Counted from the stretch's first letter, positions 1 through 6,307 are shown. The stretch: 11,145 nt of DNA from JAVWHP01 sp036639955 (GCA_036639955.1 JAVWHP010000023.1:1-11145), one strand, 5' to 3'. A program made the numbers and translations. The notes: generated by a model from the letters alone, not told the origin.

Positions 1-6
1 ATATTA

Positions 7-747
7 CTAATAATCGATGGCATCTAATAATTCTTCTTGTTCTATTTCATCCATGAGTTTACGTTCTTCTTTAGTAAACTCATGGATTGATAGTAAGTCA
101 GGTCGGTTCTTTTTAGTTTTTCTAAGTGATTCTTTAAGGCGCCATTTTCTTATGTTTTCATGGTGTCCAGACATTAGTACTTCAGGTATACATTTTCCTT
201 CGTATTCAATTGGTCTTGTGTATTGGGGGTATTCTAATAAACCGGATTCATGGCTATCATCCTCATGGCTATCTTTCTTAATGACATTATTAGAAAGGCG
301 GATGATAGCATCACTGATTATTATGGCGGCGGCCTCACCGCCGGTTAAAACATAGTCACCAATAGATAGTTCTAAATCTACATAAGAACGGATACGTTCA
401 TCAAAACCTTCATAGTGGCCACATAATAATATTATATGGTCATAGTTTACTAGTTTATGAGCGGTTTCCTGCTTGAATACACGGCCTTGAGGAGTTAACA
501 TAACAACTATACTACCTTCATTCTTAATAGATCTTAAAGCGTCTATAATAGGCTGACAAGTTAATAACATACCAGCTCCTCCACCACTTGGAGTATCATC
601 TACATTATTATGTTTATCTAAAGTATAATCCCTAAAATTTATAGTTTCAAATTCTACTAAATGATCATCAAGTGCTCTTTTAATAATTGATGTCGTTTTA
701 AAACTATCAAAATATTCAGGAAATAAAGTTAAAACACTTATCTTCAT
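7..747 (-). CDS. trmD: tRNA (guanine-N1-)-methyltransferase TrmD
   Basis: This 246-residue protein is a full-length SPOUT-class enzyme that methylates G37 of tRNAs next to the anticodon, using S-adenosylmethionine, and so guards against frameshifting. Visible family motifs are the start MKISVLTLFPEYF, DDTPSGGGAGM (50-60), TPQG (85-88), GHYEGFDERI (110-119), and SIGDYVLTGGE (128-138), which belongs to the trefoil-knot cofactor site. An acidic, flexible linker (about 158-172) precedes the C-terminal domain with VLMSGHH (190-196). The ATG overlaps the TGA of rimM (ATGA, 744-747), so the two are translationally coupled; an AGAGGG ribosome site lies about 7 bases upstream. The family and gene order are unambiguous. 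rplS, the usual next gene, would lie outside the window. Confidence 0.97.
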   Translation of the reverse strand: MKISVLTLFPEYFDSFKTTSIIKRALDDHLVEFETINFRDYTLDKHNNVDDTPSGGGAGMLLTCQPIIDALRSIKNEGSIVVMLTPQGRVFKQETAHKLVNYDHIILLCGHYEGFDERIRSYVDLELSIGDYVLTGGEAAAIIISDAIIRLSNNVIKKDSHEDDSHESGLLEYPQYTRPIEYEGKCIPEVLMSGHHENIRKWRLKESLRKTKKNRPDLLSIHEFTKEERKLMDEIEQEELLDAIDY

Positions 748-1247
748 TTCATACCCTCTATTAAGTGAGCAACAATCTTCTTATCCTTAGTATCAGTACT
801 AACAATAAAATTCTTAACATAAGGTAATAAAAACTCTTTACTACCATCATTAACTCTTAATACAGCATTAGCACCAGTCTCTATTATCTCTATAACTCTA
901 CCAAGTATATTATTTTCTTCATCATAAACTTCACAATCCTTAAGTTGAAAATAATATACTTCATCTTCTTCTAAACTATGCAAGTCTTCTACCATAATAT
1001 AAATATTAGATCCTATATATTTTTCTACCATATTTATATCATTATAATCTTTAAACTCTACTAATACATTAGTTTTATGTATTCTCATATTCTTTACTTC
1101 TAGTTTTATTATATCTTTATTAAATTCTATTAGTAGTATATTTCCTTTTTTAAATCTTTCATTATTAAAATCACTTAAAGATTTAATTTTAAGTTCTCCT
1201 TTTAATCCATGTGTTCCTATAATAATTCCTATTTTAATTTTATCCAT
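744..1247 (-). CDS. rimM: 16S rRNA processing / 30S maturation protein RimM
   Basis: RimM binds ribosomal protein S19 and helps mature the head of the 30S subunit. The 167-residue product has the N-terminal RimM barrel starting IGIIIGTHGLKGELKIKS (residues 6-23) and a C-terminal PRC-barrel (VYYFQLKDCEVYDEENNILG onward, ending in FLLPYVKNFI), which is the normal length and layout. Translation starts at the ATG at 1247 behind GGAGGA about 5 bases upstream. The gene follows khpA by 36 bases that contain a hairpin with a T run, so expression depends on read-through of that element or on a promoter I could not identify. It ends in TGA inside the trmD start, which is direct evidence that TGA is a stop codon here. 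Confidence 0.96.
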   Translation of the reverse strand: MDKIKIGIIIGTHGLKGELKIKSLSDFNNERFKKGNILLIEFNKDIIKLEVKNMRIHKTNVLVEFKDYNDINMVEKYIGSNIYIMVEDLHSLEEDEVYYFQLKDCEVYDEENNILGRVIEIIETGANAVLRVNDGSKEFLLPYVKNFIVSTDTKDKKIVAHLIEGMK

Positions 1248-1261
1248 ATATATCCTCCATT

Positions 1262-1285
1262 AAAAAAGGATGCTTTAGCATCCTT
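1262..1285 (-). terminator. intrinsic terminator or attenuator between khpA and rimM
   Basis: On the minus strand the last two bases of the khpA TAA stop open a perfect 8-bp stem, AAGGATGC - loop TAAA - GCATCCTT, continuing into a run of T. The rimM ribosome site begins only about 10 bases beyond, so this element sits inside what is otherwise a continuous operon and probably lets only part of the transcription through. Confidence 0.75.
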
Positions 1286-1532
1286 AGTAAGATTCAAACT
1301 TAATCGTAATTTTTTTATCCTCTTTACGAGATGCGATAGACATCATTTGTCGAATTGCACTAGCCATGCTACCACGGCGACCAATAAGTCTTGCTACATC
1401 ATCGCTATTAGCATAGACATATAATAAGATTTCATTTTCATCAAGGCTAGGCATTAGTTTCACTGATAAAGAATTTTCATCCTCTACTATTGGTGAAACT
1501 AATTCCTTTATAACCTTTTCATACTCAATCAT
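1284..1532 (-). CDS. khpA: KH-domain RNA-binding protein KhpA
   Basis: This 82-residue protein is a single type II KH domain of the KhpA (YlqC) family. In Firmicutes KhpA pairs with KhpB (Jag/EloR) to bind RNA and influences cell elongation and division. The GxxG RNA-binding loop is visible as LIGRRGSMASAIRQM (about residues 49-63), followed by the final strand KKITIKFE. The start ATG lies just 2 bases after the rpsP stop and has no recognisable Shine-Dalgarno sequence, so translation is probably coupled to rpsP. Length and position between rpsP and rimM are standard for the family. Confidence 0.93.
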   Translation of the reverse strand: MIEYEKVIKELVSPIVEDENSLSVKLMPSLDENEILLYVYANSDDVARLIGRRGSMASAIRQMMSIASRKEDKKITIKFESY

Positions 1533-1534
1533 AA

Positions 1535-1807
1535 CTATTTAGCTAATTTGCTATCGTGGAATGCTTTCATAATACCTTTTTTTGAAAGAAGGTCACGAAC
1601 AGTATCTGAAGGTTGAGCTCCATTTTTTAACCAGTTTAAAGCTTTTTCAGCATCAATATCAAATTGTACTGGATCTTTAGTTGGGTTATAAGTACCGATT
1701 GCTTCAATAATTCTACCATCACGAGGTGAACGAGAATCTGCAGCTACAATTCTATAAAATGGTGATTTCTTTGAACCCATTCTTTTACATCTTAATTTAA
1801 CAGCCAT
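1535..1807 (-). CDS. rpsP: 30S ribosomal protein S16
   Basis: bS16 is a primary-assembly protein of the 30S subunit that binds 16S rRNA. The 90-residue product shows the hallmark start MAVKLRCKRMGSKKSPFYRI and the segments RSPRDGRIIEAIGTYNP (26-42) and LNWLKNGAQPSDTVRDLL (57-74). The start ATG has a strong AGGAGGT ribosome site 7 bases upstream. The gene is first in the rpsP-khpA(-rimM-trmD) unit and has its own near-consensus promoter at 1854-1882. It ends in TAG two bases before khpA. Confidence 0.98.
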   Translation of the reverse strand: MAVKLRCKRMGSKKSPFYRIVAADSRSPRDGRIIEAIGTYNPTKDPVQFDIDAEKALNWLKNGAQPSDTVRDLLSKKGIMKAFHDSKLAK

Positions 1808-1853
1808 TGTAAATACCTCCTATTAATTCTATATCTAATTGATTTACTTTGTT

Positions 1854-1882
1854 AGTATACTACCATAATATAGAGGTGTCAA
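1854..1882 (-). promoter_or_regulatory. sigma-A-type promoter of rpsP operon
   Basis: Reading the minus strand, -35 TTGACA (1877-1882, a perfect match) and -10 TATACT (1854-1859) are separated by exactly 17 bases. Transcription would start near 1847, giving a leader of about 40 bases before the rpsP ATG with its AGGAGGT site. The -35 box lies within the hairpin that follows ffh. Confidence 0.85.
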
Positions 1883-1908
1883 GTATTTTTACTTAACACC
1901 TCTATATT
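1867..1908 (-). terminator. long hairpin after ffh, weak or bidirectional terminator
   Basis: A perfect 13-bp inverted repeat (1867-1879 with 1896-1908, core TAGAGGTGT/ACACCTCTA) begins at the ffh stop codon. An inner AAGT/ACTT pairing extends it after one mismatch. On the minus strand no T run follows, so it may act as an mRNA 3'-end stabiliser or partial terminator. On the plus strand it is followed by a T-rich stretch, but no plus-strand gene precedes it. Confidence 0.55.
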
Positions 1909-3311
1909 TATTTAAATTTTTTCTTTCCTAACTTTGATACAAACTTCTTAGTACCAGCAGCTTTAGCCATATTCATCATATTAGACATATCTGGTGTTTG
2001 ACCATTTTTAGCCATACTACCTACTTGTTTCATTGCTACTTTAGCTTTTTCATATTGAGCTAAAAGTCGGTTAACATCAGCTGGGTTAGTACCACTACCA
2101 CTAGCTATTCTAGATTTTCTACTAGCTCTTATTATACTAGGATCATTTCTTTCCTCTTTAGTCATACTTAATATAATAGCTTCTGATTTCTTCATAGTTT
2201 TATCAGCATCATTATCATTTATACTTCCAGCTAATTTATTCATACCTGGAATCATCTTAAGCATACTAGACATAGATCCCATCTTTTTTAATTGATTAAA
2301 TTGATCTAACATATCATCCATAGTAAAGATACCATTCATGATTCTATTAGCACTCTTTTCAGATAGTTCAGTATCCATCTTATCTTGAGCTTGTTCTACT
2401 AAAGACATAATATCTCCCATACCTAGGATTCTATCTGCCATTCGTTCAGGATAGAATATATCTAAATCTTCTATCTTTTCACCTTGTCCAACAAACTTAA
2501 CAGGTACATTAGTGATACTACGTACAGATAGTACTCCTCCACCTCTAGAATCTCCATCTGCTTTAGTTACTACTAAACCTGTAATATTTAATTGTTCTTT
2601 AAAACTAGTAGCTACAGAAACGATATCTTGACCAGTCATAGCATCTACACTCAATAGTATTTCTTCAGGTACTACAATATTAGCTATATCTGCTAATTCT
2701 TTCATTAATTCTTCATCTATATGTAAACGTCCAGCCGTATCTATTAATACAGTATCATAATTCTTTTCTTTAGCATAAACTAAAGCTTTCTTCACCGTCT
2801 CTATAGCGCCTGTACTTGCGCCTAAGCTAAATACCTCAACTCCTATAGATTTACCTAAGGTTATCAGCTGATCAATAGCAGCAGGTCTAATAATATCGCA
2901 AGCAACTAATAAAGGACTACGTCCTTCTTTCTTCTTTAATACATTAGCAATCTTAGCTATTGAAGTAGTCTTACCAGTACCTTGTAAACCAACCATCATT
3001 ATACTAGTAATTCCATCTTCTTTAAATTTAATCTTAGTTTCTTCATTACCTAGTAGTTCTACTAATTCATCATGTACTACTTTAACTACCATCTGTCCTG
3101 GATCTAATGTATCCATTACTTCAGTACCTAACGCTTTTTCTCTAATTTTCGCTATAAACTCTTTAACTACTCTATAGTTAACATCAGCTTCTAATAAAGA
3201 CATCTTAACTTCTTGTAACATCTCATCCATGTTACTTTCACTTAACTTACCTTTACCAGATATATTTCTTATCGCTTTATTTAAACGATTACTTAATGCT
3301 TCAAATGCCAT
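1908..3311 (-). CDS. ffh: signal recognition particle GTPase Ffh
   Basis: Ffh is the protein subunit of the signal recognition particle. It binds 4.5S/6S RNA and signal peptides of nascent membrane proteins and docks with FtsY. With the ATG at 3311 the product is 467 residues. It has the helical N domain (1-95), the G domain with P-loop GLQGTGKTT (108-116), DTAGRL (191-196) and TKADGDSRGGG (249-259), and the methionine-rich M domain (about 300-435) with KMIPGM and the RNA-binding RIASGSGTNPADVNRLL (401-417). A basic tail (KKKFK) ends the protein. The longer frame starting GTG at 3323 is rejected because that GTG is part of the AAGGTGG ribosome site 8 bases before the ATG. The usual Firmicutes partner ylxM is not upstream; a pilin gene is. 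Confidence 0.97.
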   Translation of the reverse strand: MAFEALSNRLNKAIRNISGKGKLSESNMDEMLQEVKMSLLEADVNYRVVKEFIAKIREKALGTEVMDTLDPGQMVVKVVHDELVELLGNEETKIKFKEDGITSIMMVGLQGTGKTTSIAKIANVLKKKEGRSPLLVACDIIRPAAIDQLITLGKSIGVEVFSLGASTGAIETVKKALVYAKEKNYDTVLIDTAGRLHIDEELMKELADIANIVVPEEILLSVDAMTGQDIVSVATSFKEQLNITGLVVTKADGDSRGGGVLSVRSITNVPVKFVGQGEKIEDLDIFYPERMADRILGMGDIMSLVEQAQDKMDTELSEKSANRIMNGIFTMDDMLDQFNQLKKMGSMSSMLKMIPGMNKLAGSINDNDADKTMKKSEAIILSMTKEERNDPSIIRASRKSRIASGSGTNPADVNRLLAQYEKAKVAMKQVGSMAKNGQTPDMSNMMNMAKAAGTKKFVSKLGKKKFK

Positions 3312-3338
3312 AATATATACCACCTTTCAACTTATATA

Positions 3339-3367
3339 ATTATACCTAAATTATATCTATTTATCAA
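3339..3367 (-). promoter_or_regulatory. sigma-A-type promoter of ffh
   Basis: Minus strand: -35 TTGATA (3362-3367), 17-base spacer, -10 TATAAT (3339-3344, consensus). The predicted start near 3332 gives a short leader of about 20 bases carrying AAGGTGG. The promoter begins just after the pilin P1 terminator, so ffh is transcriptionally insulated from the pilin locus. Confidence 0.85.
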
Positions 3368-3372
3368 CAAAT

Positions 3373-3398
3373 AAAAAAAAAGCAAATTATCGCTTTTT
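3373..3398 (-). terminator. intrinsic terminator of pilin P1
   Basis: On the minus strand AAAAAGCGA pairs with TTGCTTTTT (9 pairs including one G-U) around a 4-base loop, and the stem runs on into about nine T. The P1 TAA stop overlaps the start of the stem. Confidence 0.75.
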
Positions 3399-3750
3399 AT
3401 TTACCCTCAGGATAAGATACTCTATGTCCTAAATATGTTGATCTTACAGCTAATACTTCTAAACATCTATCACTTCCATTTGTTTGACATACTAATTCCA
3501 CGTCTTCATAATCTTCACGTATTGCTAATTGTAAATCAGTACCTGTTATACCATTTGGTGAATTAGCTTCAGCTTTAGTCCACTCTGTCATAGCTTGTGT
3601 ATAAGCATTTCTGTTAGTGGTCCTAGCACTAGCTTCTTGACTACCAAATAATATAGATGAAAAGTTAGGAACAATAATCATTGCTAAAATGCCCATAATA
3701 GCTATAACTACTATAAGTTCAACTAAAGTAAATCCCTTTTTGTTATTCAT
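3397..3750 (-). CDS. type IV pilin-like protein (P1)
   Basis: This 117-residue prepilin has leader MNNKKG, predicted to be cut by a prepilin peptidase before Phe, followed by FTLVELIVVIAIMGILAMII, with Glu at mature position 5. The ATG at 3750 is chosen because AAGGAG lies 5-6 bases upstream and the leader has normal length; a longer reading from 3813 would add 21 implausible residues. The globular part carries NRNAYTQAMTEWTKAEANS, GTDLQLAIREDYEDV and a cysteine pair C-x7-C (CQTNGSDRC), probably a disulfide loop. It resembles P6 (shared WTKA.ANS and R.DY/R.EYP segments) more than P2-P5 and lacks their SSGI ending. It may be a second major or a minor pilin. Its own promoter and terminator flank it, although read-through from the upstream ligase gene is possible. 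Confidence 0.93.
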   Translation of the reverse strand: MNNKKGFTLVELIVVIAIMGILAMIIVPNFSSILFGSQEASARTTNRNAYTQAMTEWTKAEANSPNGITGTDLQLAIREDYEDVELVCQTNGSDRCLEVLAVRSTYLGHRVSYPEGK

Positions 3751-3784
3751 ATAATCTCCTTGTTTTATATATTTTACAAATACT

Positions 3785-3813
3785 ATATTAGCATTATCCC
3801 CTATAAAATGCAA
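3785..3813 (-). promoter_or_regulatory. candidate promoter of pilin P1
   Basis: Minus strand: -35 TTGCAT (3808-3813), 17-base spacer ending in TGC, -10 TAATAT (3785-3790), so an extended -10 (TGN) is present. The hexamers are only moderate matches. The predicted start, near 3778, leaves a leader of about 28 bases. Confidence 0.5.
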
Positions 3814-3917
3814 ATAATTTTTTAATAATATATAAAAAATATTAAATTCATACTATATTTACTACATCCCTTATAAACTATAGCATCTTTTAACTAATCC
3901 CTTCTACCTATAAACAT

Positions 3918-5180
3918 CTATTCACTCTCTATAAGCATCTTCTTATCATCTCTATAAATAACATATACACTTTGTCCTAGTACTATCCAATATATTTGAG
4001 CTACCCCTACTGTACTAATATTAAATAAAGCTTGGACAAAGTATCCTAAACTTATTATAAACAATATAAATATTATTGGATTATCTTTTTTCTTATATAA
4101 TTTAAATAGTATTGTTCCACACATAATTACATAACTTATCATGGTAAATACTCCACCGCATAGTAGATATTCAAGTGGCTCACAATGAGCTTTATCTATT
4201 GATGCACCATGTTTTAGATAGTAATCATCCATCACAGTTTTTTCATAAAGTGTTAATCTTTGTTGTAATGTATCTGGTCCCGTTCCAATCATAAATCTAT
4301 CATCAATTGTTCCTAAACAAATCTTCCATATTTCTACTCTCCCTGAACCTGTTTCTTCATTAGTTATATTCAAATTATCTTTTATAGTAGATGCTCGATT
4401 CTTCAGAACTCCTCCATTTAATAAATTCAAAGATAAAAACACAAATATAAAACATATTGTTAAAGTCCAGATTCTATACCTTCTCTTTTTATCTTTAAAT
4501 AAAAGTATTAGTGTTATTAGACAGATTAGTCCAAAGCTTAACCAGCATCCTCTAGTTAGCGTACATATCAAACCACCAAAATTTATTGCAGCTGCTAATA
4601 AATATGATTTGTTTTTATAGAAAACAAACATGGCTGAGCTTAGAGTAGCAAACATCATTTGATAAGTAGCATTAAAATTTTGATTTCCTAATAATCCTGA
4701 AGGAGCACAAGAATCTCTTCCTAAAGCATTAACAAGTAAAAAATCATTTCCAAAAAACTGCATAACAGTTATAATAGACATAATAACACCACTGACTATA
4801 ATAATTTTTACTGTCTTTTCATTTAGTATAAAATAGTTACTTGATACTATGAATAATAATATGTATATTCCAAAAATAATTAATCCTTCGTGTCTATGTT
4901 CATTTCCAAAGAAAGCAATTTTAGGATCTACAGCTACTATAGTTGCTATCAATAGTGTAAAAAGAAAAAATATACCTATCTTATTTTCTAACTTAAGTTT
5001 CAGTCTAAATTTATTTAAAACGATTAGTATTAATAAAACTATTCCAACAACATACATAGATAACGTAATTCCATATGTATATCTAACTTCATTAGGAATA
5101 AACACTATAAATGGCACTAAAACAATTGAACACATAAGACACAGCTTGAATGCTTTTTCTAACATTTTATTTTTATCCAT
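3918..5180 (-). CDS. O-antigen ligase / Wzy_C family membrane protein, candidate pilin oligosaccharyltransferase
   Basis: This 420-residue polytopic protein has about 10-12 hydrophobic segments. It fits the WaaL/PglL/Wzy_C superfamily, which moves lipid-linked glycans onto an acceptor (lipid A, glycan or pilin) outside the membrane. Family-type motifs are FGNEHRHEGL (91-100), SGLLGNQNFN (161-170), LTRGCWLSF (208-216), GSGRVEIWK (288-296) and GTGPDTL (309-315). The extracytoplasmic segment KAHCEPLEYLLCGG (330-343) contains the conserved His of the catalytic loop. The start ATG has GGAGGA 6 bases upstream. The location between pilins P1 and P2, in an organism with no sign of LPS, suggests pilin O-glycosylation or a capsule role; sequence alone cannot tell ligase from polymerase. 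No clear terminator follows, so read-through to P1 is possible. Confidence 0.85.
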   Translation of the reverse strand: MDKNKMLEKAFKLCLMCSIVLVPFIVFIPNEVRYTYGITLSMYVVGIVLLILIVLNKFRLKLKLENKIGIFFLFTLLIATIVAVDPKIAFFGNEHRHEGLIIFGIYILLFIVSSNYFILNEKTVKIIIVSGVIMSIITVMQFFGNDFLLVNALGRDSCAPSGLLGNQNFNATYQMMFATLSSAMFVFYKNKSYLLAAAINFGGLICTLTRGCWLSFGLICLITLILLFKDKKRRYRIWTLTICFIFVFLSLNLLNGGVLKNRASTIKDNLNITNEETGSGRVEIWKICLGTIDDRFMIGTGPDTLQQRLTLYEKTVMDDYYLKHGASIDKAHCEPLEYLLCGGVFTMISYVIMCGTILFKLYKKKDNPIIFILFIISLGYFVQALFNISTVGVAQIYWIVLGQSVYVIYRDDKKMLIESE

Positions 5181-5199
5181 ATTATTCCTCCGAATTCAA

Positions 5200-5228
5200 A
5201 TTGTATCACACAATAAATTTTTTAGCAA
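5200..5228 (-). promoter_or_regulatory. promoter of the ligase-like gene
   Basis: Minus strand: -35 TTGCTA (5223-5228), 17 bases, extended -10 TGA-TACAAT (hexamer 5200-5205). The -35 overlaps the T run of the P2 terminator, showing that the ligase gene is packed directly behind it. The leader to the ATG at 5180 is about 15 bases. Confidence 0.6.
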
Positions 5229-5253
5229 AAAAAAATACTCTATTGAGTATTTT
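5227..5253 (-). terminator. intrinsic terminator of pilin P2
   Basis: On the minus strand AAAATACTC - AATA - GAGTATTTT forms a perfect 9-bp stem that continues into a run of nine T, starting two bases after the P2 TAA stop. Confidence 0.88.
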
Positions 5254-5255
5254 CT

Positions 5256-5639
5256 TTATTTTACTACTCCATCAACAGTAATCTTGTCTTTTTCTACTAC
5301 AACAGTGATCCCTGAAGATTTAACTGAAACTGATTCTACTTTACCACATTTATCAGTATTATCACAAACTACTTTAGTTTCGTAAGTAGCTACTGGATAG
5401 CTATCAGTAACAGCTTTTAAAACATCTGCATGTTTGTAATATCCTTCTGGAGTAGCCATTCCTTTAGCAGCACTAGTCATTGCCATTGAATATGCATTTC
5501 TAGCATTTGATACTGCTGTTGTTTCCTTAGCATCTGCTAAGTACCCCATAAAGTTTGGAACTAAGATTAATGCTAAAACTCCTAAAATTGCGATTACTAC
5601 GATTAATTCGATTAATGTAAATCCTTTTTTATTATTCAT
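5256..5639 (-). CDS. type IV pilin (P2)
   Basis: This 127-residue prepilin starts at the ATG at 5639, with AGGAGA 6 bases upstream; an in-frame ATG at 5660 would place the ribosome site inside the coding region and is rejected. Leader MNNKKG is followed by mature FTLIELIVVIAILGVLALIL with Glu5, then PNFMGYLADAKETTA, as in P3-P5. The globular domain has VVCDNTDKC (C-x5-C) followed by the beta-strand VESVSVKSSGITVVVEKDKI. The C-terminus has moved away from P3-P5 and lacks their ATNGG tail. It belongs to the P2-P5 paralogue group but is its most diverged member at the DNA level. It probably forms a pilus subunit after processing at the membrane. It is monocistronic, with its own promoter and terminator. 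Confidence 0.95.
   Translation of the reverse strand: MNNKKGFTLIELIVVIAILGVLALILVPNFMGYLADAKETTAVSNARNAYSMAMTSAAKGMATPEGYYKHADVLKAVTDSYPVATYETKVVCDNTDKCGKVESVSVKSSGITVVVEKDKITVDGVVK
5482..5639 (-). repeat. pilin 5' repeat, copy in P2
   Basis: This is the most diverged of four aligned 158-bp blocks. It still matches the others closely from about 5520 to the start codon, including synonymous positions, but differs in the proximal 40 bases. Confidence 0.85.
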
Positions 5640-5656
5640 AATATTTCTCCTATGCC

Positions 5657-5669
5657 GCATCTCTTATGC
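5657..5669 (-). promoter_or_regulatory. 5'-leader mini-hairpin of P2
   Basis: Minus strand GCAT-AAGAG-ATGC. It begins exactly six bases after the -10 box, so the predicted transcript starts with this stem-loop. It lies just ahead of the AGGAGA site; the leader is 30 bases. Confidence 0.45.
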
Positions 5670-5675
5670 ATATAT

Positions 5676-5704
5676 ATTTTACCATTTATTTCACTGTTTT
5701 TCAA
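5676..5704 (-). promoter_or_regulatory. promoter of pilin P2
   Basis: Minus strand: -35 TTGAAA (5699-5704), 17-base spacer ending in TGG, -10 TAAAAT (5676-5681), thus an extended -10. Predicted start at G 5669. Confidence 0.75.
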
Positions 5705-5811
5705 TTACTATATAAATATAAATACTTAAATCAGAAAAACAAACATAAAATAGCAATAAAAGGTAAAAATATTATGTGTATTTCTCTCGGTCTGAAATTA
5801 ATGCTTTCACT

Positions 5812-5842
5812 AAAAAAAAATTACTCATTTTATGAGTAATTT
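5812..5842 (-). terminator. intrinsic terminator of pilin P3
   Basis: On the minus strand AAATTACTCAT - AAA - ATGAGTAATTT is a perfect 11-bp stem running on into a string of T (complement of 5812-5820). Its core differs by one base pair from the P4 terminator. Confidence 0.9.
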
Positions 5843-5855
5843 AGTATCTACATTT

Positions 5856-6242
5856 CTATTTAGAAACTACTTCAGATCCACCGTTTGTAGCTTTAGCAGT
5901 AATTCCTGATGAAGTTAATGTTACTGATTCTACTTCTGTACATAAACCAGAACCTTTACAAGTAACTACTAGATTTCTACCAGCATCTTTATAAGATGTA
6001 TCATCATCAGTTAATTTCTTTGCTACTGCTGTAGCATCAATTCCACCAAGAGAATTAGTTTGTCCTTTTGCAGCAGCTGCAACAGCCATCTTGTAAGCAT
6101 TAGCAGCATTAGTAGTTGCTGTAGTTTCTTTAGCATCCGCTAAGTAACCCATAAAGTTTGGAACTAAGATTAAAGCTAAAACTCCTAAGATTGCGATTAC
6201 TACGATTAATTCGATTAATGTAAATCCTTTTTTGTTATTCAT
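5856..6242 (-). CDS. type IV pilin (P3)
   Basis: This 128-residue prepilin has leader MNNKKG, mature N-terminus FTLIELIVVIAILGVLALIL with Glu5, and the helix extension YLADAKETTATTNAANAYKM. The globular domain reads KGQTNSLGGI, then DDTSYKDAGRNLVVTCKGSGLC with cysteine pair C-x5-C, then VESVTLTSSGITAKATNGG near the C-terminus. The start ATG has AGGAGA 6 bases upstream. It shares AGRNL..TC and NAANAYKM with P4 but NSLGGI with P5, a mosaic pattern suggesting exchange between copies. Its own promoter, 5' hairpin and terminator make it a self-contained unit. It is likely one of the abundant structural pilins, an inference from the quality of its expression signals. Confidence 0.95.
   Translation of the reverse strand: MNNKKGFTLIELIVVIAILGVLALILVPNFMGYLADAKETTATTNAANAYKMAVAAAAKGQTNSLGGIDATAVAKKLTDDDTSYKDAGRNLVVTCKGSGLCTEVESVTLTSSGITAKATNGGSEVVSK
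6085..6242 (-). repeat. pilin 5' repeat, copy in P3
   Basis: 158 bp identical to 6798-6955 (P4) except for one synonymous change in an Ala codon (GCG versus GCA). Such identity at silent sites points to recent duplication or gene conversion. Confidence 0.93.
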
Positions 6243-6258
6243 ATAATATCTCCTATTT

Positions 6259-6272
6259 GCATCTTTATATGC
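6259..6272 (-). promoter_or_regulatory. 5'-leader mini-hairpin of P3
   Basis: Minus strand GCAT-ATAAAG-ATGC, starting exactly six bases after the -10 box and 30 bases before the ATG, the same geometry as in P2. The stem is only 4 bp, so the structure alone is weak evidence. Confidence 0.4.
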
Positions 6273-6278
6273 TTGTTA

Positions 6279-6307
6279 ATTTTAACACCATTAATACAAA
6301 TTATCAA
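6279..6307 (-). promoter_or_regulatory. promoter of pilin P3
   Basis: Minus strand: -35 TTGATA (6302-6307), 17-base spacer ending in TGT, -10 TAAAAT (6279-6284). The extended -10 lies in the string TGTTAAAATTAAC, which also occurs at the P6 promoter. Predicted start at G 6272. Confidence 0.78.

Noticed and set aside
17..355. Plus-strand open frame of 112 codons
   Set aside because: It lies antisense within trmD, whose protein motifs are unmistakable, and its own translation is low-complexity without family features.
744..747. Mycoplasma-type code with TGA as Trp
   Set aside because: rimM ends in TGA exactly at the trmD start and at the expected RimM length, so TGA functions as stop.
1209..1424. 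Plus-strand frame of 71 codons
   Set aside because: It spans the ends of rimM and khpA antisense and crosses the terminator; no ribosome site or recognisable protein.
3309..3323. GTG start for Ffh giving four extra residues (MVYI)
   Set aside because: The GTG is part of the AAGGTGG ribosome site, and Ffh proteins start MAFE-like, so the ATG at 3311 is right.
3751..3813. N-terminal extension of P1 by 21 residues
   Set aside because: It would cover the ribosome site and promoter and give an abnormally long leader. The same reasoning rejects the 7-residue extensions of P2 and P4.
4849..5385. Plus-strand frame of 178 codons
   Set aside because: It runs antisense through the ligase gene, its promoter, the P2 terminator and the P2 end. 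A gene there would have to read through both regulatory elements, and the minus-strand proteins are clearly real.
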